DNA from: Acidobacteriota bacterium | Lineage (GTDB): Bacteria; Acidobacteriota; Terriglobia; UBA7540 | Assembly (NCBI GenBank): GCA_021780055.1 | Contig: JAJXZM010000078.1 | Coordinates: forward strand, 1 to 11,878 | Direction of reading: 5' to 3' | Length of the DNA: 11,878 nucleotides | Shown here: positions 1 through 5,314 of the stretch, one piece after another | How positions within the stretch are numbered: position 1 is the stretch's first letter | Layout: each line of letters starts with the position of its first letter | Translations under genes and position numbers: made by a program | The notes under the pieces: model-generated | What the model saw: only the letters and a program-made list of their open reading frames with translations | Database searches by the model: none | Told to the model about the DNA's origin: nothing

Positions 1-352
1 CATGGCGTTCGCCCTCGGGAATGGCTGATCCGCGCTGCTTGAGTTCTTTCTGCACATTTGCGATCTCCGTTCTGTACTCCTCTGCGTGTCCTTTGAACTG
101 GTCGACGCAGTACTCCTCTCCTTTTTGAAGGTAGTGCCGCGTCGAGTCGATCTGCTTTTTGGAAAAGCGAAGGTTTGGAGAAATCTCAAAGAGTTCCAGG
201 TAAGGCCTCTGAAGTTCTTCCTGGAGACCGGAGATCTCCTCTGGCCGGGCCGGCGGCGGCGCACCAACCGGTGCCCGCTTGCGGCAGGAAGGGAGGAAAA
301 CCAGAATTTCACAGAGAATCAGAGAAAGGCAAGCCTTTGCAGTCCATCTCAT
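1..352 (-). CDS. Partial lipoprotein-like secreted protein (N-terminal part; runs off left edge)
   Basis: Reading the minus strand from an ATG at 352-350 gives 117 open codons to the window edge with no stop, so the C-terminus is missing. The protein begins with a short positive stretch (MRWTAK), a hydrophobic core (about residues 8-20) and LPSC at 20-23, which looks like a lipobox with an atypical Pro at -2. A proline-rich linker follows (residues 28-37), then a charged, mostly helical segment rich in Glu, Lys and Gln (about 38-113). I do not recognise the family. The region upstream has a weak purine-rich ribosome site (AAAGGG about 11 nt before ATG). Codon choice and the coherent signal-plus-helical design argue that it is real. 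It could also be a plain cleaved secreted protein rather than a lipoprotein. Confidence 0.7.
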   Translation of the reverse strand, partial: MRWTAKACLSLILCEILVFLPSCRKRAPVGAPPPARPEEISGLQEELQRPYLELFEISPNLRFSKKQIDSTRHYLQKGEEYCVDQFKGHAEEYRTEIANVQKELKQRGSAIPEGERH

Positions 353-695
353 GGGAAATTTACCCTTTCCGCCCGGCCCCTGGAAACTCATTGATAAACC
401 GGGCAACTGAGTCGTACGGACAAGATCCCAAGCTGACTGTTAACCGCGTGATTTACGTATCCTAATTATTAGCCGGCGGCAAGAGGGTATATGTGATCGC
501 TGTCACGTCCGTGCAGGAAGCACGAACCAAAGCCGATCCGGCTCAGAACTTCTGCCGAGGGCCCAGCGTTTGTACAGCGCCACCGCGCGTGCACGCCACG
601 CAAGCCATTACTATAAGTGCATAAGGCAGGTCACGAACATTTAACTGATACTACAATAATACAACAAAACAGGATCAATCGAAAACTTCAAAAAA
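353..695. other. Intergenic region, no gene seen
   Basis: These 343 bases separate the divergent end of the left-edge gene from the terminator of the next minus-strand gene. I find no convincing coding frame on either strand. It should contain the promoter of the left-edge gene, but no clear -35/-10 pair stands out. It holds a CRP/FNR-like dyad (492-507) and a small hairpin, CGTGC-AGGAA-GCACG, at 510-524. Confidence 0.5.
492..507. promoter_or_regulatory. CRP/FNR-superfamily-like operator dyad
   Basis: The sequence reads TGTGA, six bases, TCACG. This fits the known CRP-type consensus TGTGA-N6-TCACA at 9 of 10 half-site positions. It lies about 140 bp upstream of the ATG of the left-edge lipoprotein-like gene, a position that would suit an activator. 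No good promoter was identified at the matching distance, so use of the site is inferred from its pattern alone. Confidence 0.35.
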
Positions 696-723
696 AGTGG
701 CACGGCGGGGCTGCCGTGCCACT
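696..723 (-). terminator. Intrinsic terminator of the 744-1292 gene
   Basis: There is a perfect stem GTGGCACGGC (697-706) / GCCGTGCCAC (713-722) with a 6-base loop, extended by an A-T pair at 696/723. Read on the minus strand it is followed by seven Ts. It starts about 20 bases after the stop codon of the minus-strand gene, so it almost surely ends that transcript. A TCTTTTCT run on the other side could let it work weakly in the plus direction too. Confidence 0.88.
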
Positions 724-743
724 CTTTTCTCAGGCCACAGCGT

Positions 744-1292
744 TCAGCGGGTTATTTCGATTTTTGACCCCAGCCGATCGTATTTCGCCTTGTTCTTCCC
801 GTACGCCACATAGTCGCTGATCAACTCTGACAGAGAGGAAGCGACCTCCGAATTGGCGCTCAGATACTCCTTGTATTGGGGCATGTGCAGCCGGCTCTGA
901 TTGTTGTTGAGGTGCTCAATCGTAGTCTCAATGTTCGTCGCCATTTCCTGCGCCAGCGGTGTAATTCGTTCGATCGCTGACTGCTGCCAGGGCGACGCAG
1001 ATTCTTGCCTGTCGGCCATCTGCTTCAAAACTTTGCCCAGATTATTAGCGTGGCCTTTGATCGTCATAATCTGTTCCGCATGGCTCTCCCAAGACACCTT
1101 CATCAGGCTGAACTGGTGCATCAGTTGAGCATCATCCCTCAGCTGGAGCGCGTGCGATTTTGCCTGCGTCAGCAGTTCCGCCACCTCCGGCGAATCCGGG
1201 ACTGGATTATCTGCAGCATCGAGGACGGGCAACAGGTAGAGAAACGCCCCCAGGAGAAGCGCAAGGCCTAAAACGTTTCGTGCCTTTCGCAT
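744..1292 (-). CDS. Small secreted all-helical protein of unknown function
   Basis: The chosen start at 1292 (MRKARNVLG) has an excellent ribosome site, AAAGGAGG, 6 nt upstream. An in-frame ATG at 1319 lies before that site and is less likely. The product is 182 residues. Residues 1-27 form a classic signal peptide (Arg/Lys, leucine-rich core, cleavage near LDA-AD). The rest is predicted helical and polar, with no cysteines and many Gln, Glu, Ser and His, giving a periplasmic helical-bundle look. No catalytic motif is visible and I cannot name a family. It is monocistronic: it has its own terminator at 696-723 and a 363-bp gap upstream that includes a 9-bp inverted repeat. Confidence 0.85.
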   Translation of the reverse strand: MRKARNVLGLALLLGAFLYLLPVLDAADNPVPDSPEVAELLTQAKSHALQLRDDAQLMHQFSLMKVSWESHAEQIMTIKGHANNLGKVLKQMADRQESASPWQQSAIERITPLAQEMATNIETTIEHLNNNQSRLHMPQYKEYLSANSEVASSLSELISDYVAYGKNKAKYDRLGSKIEITR

Positions 1293-1655
1293 GGAAATCC
1301 TCCTTTGGTTTGCTTTCATAGGCCCTACCGGGCCAGCTCGGTCCTACCTATAATTTTCCCCACATGCCTCCGGAAAGACAGTGACGATAGCCACAGGCAT
1401 GTGTGAGGGAGACTAATTCACGGAAATGGTTGGTGTTGCGGAGGGCCGCGAAAGGCCATCCCCGTCACGGAAAGGGTTGGATCACTTCACGACCCAGTTG
1501 AATACCGACGGCCAATTCGTCTGGACCCCTCAGGCCGCTGGCGAAAGCAATCATCACAGGTCTGCTTCAGGTGATGCAGCCGCCCGCTCCAGGCTTGCCC
1601 TTGGGGGCAAGTGCCCGGCTGGCGGCTAGCACCAGGAATGATTTGAAGGCCCCGC
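1293..1655. other. Intergenic region with inverted repeats, no gene seen
   Basis: These 363 bases lie between two minus-strand genes. They should hold the promoter of the 744-1292 gene and the transcript end of the propeller gene. Visible dyads are GGCCC-TACC-GGGCC (1321-1334), a 9-bp pair at 1361-1369/1395-1403, CTTGCCC-TTGG-GGGCAAG (1594-1611), and AAGGCC/GGCCTT (1646-1651/1661-1666). The last is followed by TTTT on the plus strand and overlaps the propeller stop codon. A weak -10-like TATAGG (minus) lies near 1349. No open frame here looks protein-like. Confidence 0.5.
1361..1403. repeat. 9-bp inverted repeat upstream of the small secreted protein gene
   Basis: CACATGCCT (1361-1369) and AGGCATGTG (1395-1403) are perfect inverted copies separated by 25 bp. 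They lie 69-111 bp upstream of the chosen start at 1292, which suits an operator or the stem of a leader RNA. There is no direct evidence of function. Confidence 0.4.
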
Positions 1656-2825
1656 CTAACGGCCTTTTAATGCAGGCGCAACACATGCCTTCGGTGGGTA
1701 CACCGCCAGGGATTGCAACTTGGTAGTTTGTCCGGTGGAGTTAAGCGATATGAAGCTGATAGGCGTGGAACCGGCCAGCCCAAAGATCGAAAATCCGCCT
1801 CCCCCGGTGCTCGTCGAATTCTGATCAGCTGCAAAAAGGAACGTGCCGTCACTGCTCACTGCCAAACCAGCTGGATAAGGGTTAATCGTCGAGGGTCCGG
1901 AAGCACTAGCCCCACTTTCTAGAGTAAGCCCACCACTGGACCCGACGGCAAAAGCGGTCACCGTACCTGCGGCAGGGTTGCTTGAGAACAGCGTGCTGTC
2001 ATCCGCGCTCAATGCCACTACGTCGTTGCCGGACAACCCCGTTGCAAAGGGCGAACCGTTCACCGGCGAGAGGTTGCCGGAAGAAAAATTGAAAGCGTAA
2101 ATAGTCCCCGACGGGGTGCCGGCATACAGCAGAGTACCGGCACAATTGAAGTCCAGACTTGTGGCAGGGGCTGGAGTAAGGACATATGGATAACCGTGAC
2201 TTTCGTGCAGGTTCCCGTTTTTCCGGATGGTGTATACCGACAACTCGATGGCGCTGGGAATCGCTGCCACAAGATAATTGCCGTCCGGGCTGACCTTCAG
2301 ACTCGACATCGGCCCATCCGCCGCCACAGGAGAACGGTCAATAATCGTAAGCGCTCCCGTGGCATCAATGCTGTATATAGTGATTTGCCCAAGCGTGCCT
2401 GTGCTGCCCGCGTAAAGATACTTTCCGTCCGGGGTGGCCGCCAGCGAAATACCCGAGCTGGAGGCGGAATCGTTAAAAGCAGTCGTCGGGAACGGAGAGC
2501 CGCTTACAGGCGTCAGAAACCCCGTACCCGGATCAATAGCAAAAGCGCTGACGGTGTTTGTTCCAGAATTGGAAGCATAAAGAAAGTTGTTGACGATGAT
2601 AATGCGCGTGGCCGAAGCCCAACCTCCGCCGCTCCCGGTTCCGCCGGTTGTAAATGGGGAGCCGGTGTTTTGGCTCAGGATGCCATTGGTGTCGAAAGTA
2701 TAGGCAGAGATGGAGTTTCCCGCCGTCAGGTCATTGTTCGTATAAAGATATTGCGCCGACAGGGCGATCGGAAAGAATGCCAGAAGAACCGCGGTCCAGA
2801 TGGAATGCTTCACGATTTTTTGCAT
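1656..2825 (-). CDS. Secreted beta-propeller protein, lactonase (6-phosphogluconolactonase-like) family
   Basis: The start at 2825 (MQKIVKHS) follows a strong purine-rich ribosome site (AGGAGAGGGGGAG). The open frame reaches 2948 but that extension has no signal-like N-terminus. The product is 389 residues. Residues 1-24 are a signal peptide ending ALSAQ. The rest consists of repeated blade-like units of about 45-50 residues, with phrases such as NxVSAFAIDP, TPVSGSPF, TPDGKYLYAGS, SPDGNYLVAA and SSDGTFLFAAD. This is the pattern of the YncE/YVTN and Pgl-type lactonase propellers. Many paralogues in acidobacteria are secreted and of unknown substrate, so lactonase activity should not be assumed. 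The C-terminus has a lone Cys (PPKACVAP). The gene stands alone behind a strong promoter and long leader (2826-3145). Confidence 0.88.
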   Translation of the reverse strand: MQKIVKHSIWTAVLLAFFPIALSAQYLYTNNDLTAGNSISAYTFDTNGILSQNTGSPFTTGGTGSGGGWASATRIIIVNNFLYASNSGTNTVSAFAIDPGTGFLTPVSGSPFPTTAFNDSASSSGISLAATPDGKYLYAGSTGTLGQITIYSIDATGALTIIDRSPVAADGPMSSLKVSPDGNYLVAAIPSAIELSVYTIRKNGNLHESHGYPYVLTPAPATSLDFNCAGTLLYAGTPSGTIYAFNFSSGNLSPVNGSPFATGLSGNDVVALSADDSTLFSSNPAAGTVTAFAVGSSGGLTLESGASASGPSTINPYPAGLAVSSDGTFLFAADQNSTSTGGGGFSIFGLAGSTPISFISLNSTGQTTKLQSLAVYPPKACVAPALKGR

Positions 2826-3110
2826 CAAACTCTCCCCCTCTCCTGATTCTCGCTTATGCTGCGAGTGTTTGGACCCGATTTCGAACCGGTCGATCTGCCC
2901 TGCAATCAGCAACCCACCAGCCCGGCAACAAGTAACCCGGCTTGCCAAACAACGCCTTTGTAATCATTGGGGCGCAATGAACATGGCCTTTTGGAACTGC
3001 CCCGGCCACAGGAACCTTTCCGGTCCCGTGTTGCACTGTCTGCATCACGGGCGGACGATTTCCCGTATCGCGTTCCTGCAGCGGCACTTCCTGCCGCGCA
3101 ACGAAAATAA
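2826..3110 (-). promoter_or_regulatory. Long, hairpin-rich 5' leader of the propeller gene (candidate structured RNA)
   Basis: If transcription starts about 7 nt past the -10 box at 3117-3122, the mRNA has a leader of about 285 nt before the ATG at 2825. It can form several hairpins. H1 is a 6-bp stem at 3081-3086/3092-3097 with loop GGAAG. A 7-bp helix pairs 3072-3078 with 3009-3015 and encloses H2. H2 pairs 3025-3030 with 3046-3051 and 3032-3035 with 3041-3044, around a 5-base loop. A competing stem, H3, uses 3011-3016/3022-3027 and would break both the enclosing helix and H2. A 6-bp stem is at 2964-2969/2975-2980. I recognise no known riboswitch class. An alternative is a separate small RNA gene read from the same promoter. 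Confidence 0.45.
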
Positions 3111-3116
3111 TAAAAG

Positions 3117-3145
3117 ATTCTAATGGCCTATTGTTGAGATGTCAA
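3117..3145 (-). promoter_or_regulatory. Strong sigma70-type promoter for the propeller gene
   Basis: On the minus strand the -35 box is a perfect TTGACA (complement of 3140-3145) and the -10 box is TAGAAT (complement of 3117-3122). They are separated by exactly 17 bp. This is the best promoter in the window. It points toward the propeller gene and away from cutA, whose stop codon lies about 80 bp upstream. Confidence 0.75.
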
Positions 3146-3179
3146 TACGCTATCAGGTTACTGATTAGATAGTCAATAC
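3141..3179. promoter_or_regulatory. Repeat/dyad cluster just upstream of the -35 box (candidate operator)
   Basis: GTCAATAC occurs at 3141-3148 and again at 3172-3179, exactly 31 bp (about three helical turns) apart. The first copy contains most of the -35 hexamer. Between them lies a dyad, ATCAG-GTTA-CTGAT (3152-3165), with flanking CTATC (3150-3154) and GATAG (3168-3172). Placement at about -40 to -65 is typical for an activator site. The regulator is unknown. Confidence 0.45.
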
Positions 3180-3227
3180 ACGAAGGGTATGGCGTGCGCG
3201 CGCCTGGCAGGCCCACTCTTGCAGGTC

Positions 3228-3575
3228 TTATTGCTTTTGCGGTTCCAGCTCGGCGGCAGGGCGTACGGACTCGCTGATCCATTGCAGGTAGTTGGGCGAT
3301 CCCTCGATAATTGGCAGACAGATGATCTCCGGCGTGTGGTAGGAGTGAACAAGGGAAATTTCCGTCCTCACCTGCGGAAACAGCTCCCGGCGGGTCTTGA
3401 TAAACATCAGGAATTCCTTGCTCTGCTCGACTTTGCCTTCCCAACGATAAACTGACTGTATTGGCTGCGTAATATTCACGCAAGCAGCCAGTTTTTCATC
3501 AACCAGACGCCGGGCAATCTTGCGACACTCCCGCCGGCTTGAAGCCGTCACCATGATGACAACATTGTCTGTCAT
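3228..3575 (-). CDS. cutA: CutA1 divalent-ion tolerance protein
   Basis: The start at 3575 (MTDNVVIM) has a strong AAGGAGG site 5 nt upstream. The 115-residue product matches the usual CutA1 length (about 105-115). Family landmarks in order are the opening beta strand VVIMVTAS (5-12), KLAACVNI (28-35) with the conserved Cys, SVYRWEGKV (41-49), the conserved KTR turn (60-62), HSYHTPEIICLP (77-88; the family usually has HPYE.PEI) and YLQWI (96-100). CutA1 is a small soluble trimer related to PII folds. It was linked genetically to copper tolerance in E. coli, but its molecular role remains unsettled. It stands alone between the propeller promoter and divergent ftsB. Confidence 0.95.
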   Translation of the reverse strand: MTDNVVIMVTASSRRECRKIARRLVDEKLAACVNITQPIQSVYRWEGKVEQSKEFLMFIKTRRELFPQVRTEISLVHSYHTPEIICLPIIEGSPNYLQWISESVRPAAELEPQKQ

Positions 3576-3931
3576 GGGTCCTCCTTGCGAGCAGCACGGG
3601 CGATGAAGAGCACTTCTTCCGCGCAGCAAGGGGGATTAAGCTAGTGAAGCGCTCCTACCCTCGCATCAAATTTCCGACCCACCGCCTGGTTGCCAGATCT
3701 CAATTTAAAGATACACCCGCCGTCAGGGCATCGCCAGAAGTATCGGGACGGAAGCGAGGCGATGATCCGAACGGTGGCCATGGAGATTAAACCTGTCTCA
3801 TCAGGCAATAGTTTGCTTGCATTTGACCCGGGGAATAGTGGTATTCTAGCCCTTGTGTCGGCAATGGCATCGCGGGCAGCGCCAGCCCGTCGGGGTGACA
3901 TGTGCCGGACTAGTGCCCTTGCTGAAGACTT
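3576..3931. other. Divergent intergenic region between cutA and ftsB
   Basis: These 356 bases should carry promoters for both divergent genes. On the plus strand TTGACC (3823-3828) lies near TATTCT (3842-3847), but the spacer is only 13 bp. TTGCAT at 3817-3822 gives a 19-bp spacer to the same box, so no pair is ideal. A short stem CGGGC-AGCGCCA-GCCCG occurs at 3877-3893 in the presumed ftsB leader. No small gene is convincing. Confidence 0.4.
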
Positions 3932-4291
3932 ATGAAGCTGTTTAATTGGGATCAGAAATCGTTCAGGCGCACTGCCATATTCGTAATGGCGCTTCTTACC
4001 CTTTTCGTTCTGGTGAATGAAATTTTTGGTCCGAACGGCTACATGACTCTCCGGCGAGAGAAAAAGGAACACGCCCACCTCAAACAACAGATTCAAACGC
4101 TGTCAGATCAGAACCAGCAACTCGAGCAGAAAATCAACGCGCTGAAAACCAATCCAGAGGCAGTCGAAAAGCAGGCCCGCGACCAGCTCTACCTGGCCAA
4201 ACCGGGCGAAATCATTTACATGCTGCCTGACCGGCCCTCGGAGCAGAATCCGGCCGCCTCACAGCAAACTTCACCCCGAAAAGGTCGCTGA
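3932..4291 (+). CDS. ftsB: FtsB/DivIC-type septum formation initiator
   Basis: The 119-residue product has the full FtsB/DivIC layout. It has a short charged cytoplasmic N-terminus (1-12), one transmembrane helix (about 13-31), a coiled coil (about 38-73, rich in Lys, Glu and Gln) and the signature NPEAVEKQARDQLYLAKPGE (74-93) followed by IIYMLP. The last 18 residues are a low-complexity Pro/Ser/Gln tail. FtsB is a bitopic membrane protein of the FtsQ-FtsB-FtsL divisome complex that helps activate septal peptidoglycan synthesis. The ribosome site is weak (GAAG before the ATG). In many bacteria ftsB follows eno; that neighbour is not here. Confidence 0.92.
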   Translation: MKLFNWDQKSFRRTAIFVMALLTLFVLVNEIFGPNGYMTLRREKKEHAHLKQQIQTLSDQNQQLEQKINALKTNPEAVEKQARDQLYLAKPGEIIYMLPDRPSEQNPAASQQTSPRKGR

Positions 4292-4346
4292 CAACCCTAC
4301 CCCGGCAGAATACGAAGGGCTCTTGCGCTGCGGGGCAGGGGTTGAC

Positions 4347-4376
4347 GTGCCGGTTCCTTATCAGGTCTTCCGGCAC
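4347..4376. terminator. Hairpin between convergent ftsB and thiG (possible shared terminator)
   Basis: GTGCCGG (4347-4353) and CCGGCAC (4370-4376) form a perfect 7-bp stem, with CCT/AGG able to pair inside the loop. It lies 55 bp after the ftsB stop and 18 bp after the thiG stop. No T-run follows on either strand, so it is at best a weak or factor-assisted terminator. Confidence 0.35.
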
Positions 4377-4394
4377 CCAGCCCGGGAACCCGCT

Positions 4395-5174
4395 TCAGCG
4401 GACCACCCCTTCCAAAGGGCTGGAAGCGCTGGCATAAAGCTTCTTCGGTATGCGCCCGGCCAGGTAAGCCTTGCGGCCGGCGGTAATGGCGTAGTTCATG
4501 GCCTCAGCCATCAAAACGGCATCTTGCGCTCCTGCAATACCAGTGTTCATCAATACGCCATCAGCGCCCAGTTCCATGGCGAGCGCGGCATCGGACGCTG
4601 TGCCGACGCCGGCGTCTACAATCAGAGGAACTTCCGTAATCATTTCGCGCAGAATGCGCAGATTGGCAATGTTCTGTATGCCCATCCCGGAACCGATCGG
4701 CGCGCCCAACGGCATCACGGCTGCCGCTCCGGCATCAATCAGACGCCGGGCGGCAACCAGGTCGTCATTGGTGTAAGGCAGCACGACAAAGCCTTCCTTC
4801 GCCAGCGTCTCGGTGGCTTTCACCAGTTCGAAGTTGTCCGGGAAAAGCGTCTTCTGGTCGCCGATAACTTCCAGCTTAATCCAGTTGGATAAACCCACTT
4901 CGCGCGCCAGGCGTGCCGTCCGGACGGCCTCATCGGCGCTGTAGCAACCGGCGGTGTTGGGCAGAATAAAGAATTTGTTTCGGTCGATGTAATCCAGCAT
5001 CGACTCCTTGCTCTTGTCCGTCAGGTTCACGCGACGCACGGCCACCGTCACGACCTCCGCGCCGGATGCTTCATGCGCGCGCACCATCTCCTGAAAGCTT
5101 TTGTATTTTCCTGTTCCTACAAATAATCGCGAGCGGAATTCTCTGTCCGCAATCCTCAAAACATCGTTGTCCAT
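4395..5174 (-). CDS. thiG: Thiazole synthase ThiG (thiamin biosynthesis)
   Basis: ThiG condenses 1-deoxy-D-xylulose 5-phosphate, dehydroglycine and the ThiS thiocarboxylate into the thiazole phosphate of thiamin. It is a cytosolic TIM-barrel enzyme. From 5174 it has 259 residues, the usual family length. Landmarks in this numbering are FVGTGKY (18-24), VAVRRVNL (44-51), ILPNTAGC (70-77), the [10 protein letters not shown] segment with the Schiff-base lysine K100, and the phosphate-binding [19 protein letters not shown] (189-207) plus [11 protein letters not shown] (206-216). An in-frame ATG at 5201 would add nine residues but has no ribosome site, whereas GGAG and AGGA precede 5174. thiS, thiF, thiH/thiO and thiE are not adjacent, and no TPP riboswitch is seen upstream. 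Confidence 0.95.
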   Translation of the reverse strand: MDNDVLRIADREFRSRLFVGTGKYKSFQEMVRAHEASGAEVVTVAVRRVNLTDKSKESMLDYIDRNKFFILPNTAGCYSADEAVRTARLAREVGLSNWIKLEVIGDQKTLFPDNFELVKATETLAKEGFVVLPYTNDDLVAARRLIDAGAAAVMPLGAPIGSGMGIQNIANLRILREMITEVPLIVDAGVGTASDAALAMELGADGVLMNTGIAGAQDAVLMAEAMNYAITAGRKAYLAGRIPKKLYASASSPLEGVVR

Positions 5175-5224
5175 GGTTCCTGATTTCTCCTTTGAGATCA
5201 TTCTAATACAAACGGACGGGGTAA

Positions 5225-5263
5225 GCGGTGCGAATGGACGGGGAATGCTGCGCAGCGCACCGC
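5225..5263. repeat. 8-bp inverted repeat between the serine hydrolase gene and thiG
   Basis: GCGGTGCG (5225-5232) and CGCACCGC (5256-5263) are perfect inverted copies around a 23-base loop that itself contains the palindrome CTGCGCAG. The hairpin lies 52 nt past the stop of the upstream gene and about 51 nt before the thiG start. It has no T-run. It may separate the two genes or stabilise a transcript end. Confidence 0.35.
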
Positions 5264-5314
5264 GGCATCGAGGATTCCCTTCCCCTCATCTCCTGCTGCA
5301 ACGCTTGCGCAGCA

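Noticed and set aside
1474..1486. GGGTTGGATCACT resembling the 3' end of 16S rRNA
   Set aside because: Only about ten bases match and nothing upstream resembles rRNA; it is a chance similarity.
2196..2846. 216-codon plus-strand frame opposite the propeller gene
   Set aside because: It is antisense to a clear propeller sequence and is Arg-rich with no motif.
2871..2892. T-loop-like GGTTCGAAATC on the minus strand, suggesting a tRNA
   Set aside because: The loop would have eight bases, the stem has a mismatch, and no acceptor or anticodon arm can be built around it.
2854..3087. 77-codon minus-strand frame inside the propeller leader
   Set aside because: It starts with GTG without a proper ribosome site, shows no domain or signal, and its bases are better explained by RNA hairpins. 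A short leader peptide cannot be fully excluded.
3823..3847. TTGACC ... TATTCT as the ftsB promoter
   Set aside because: The spacer is only 13 bp, too short for sigma70; it is kept as a comment in the intergenic entry but not called.
3690..3935. Plus-strand frame whose stop overlaps the ftsB start
   Set aside because: The TTG start has no ribosome site, the composition is not protein-like, and it spans the probable ftsB promoter.
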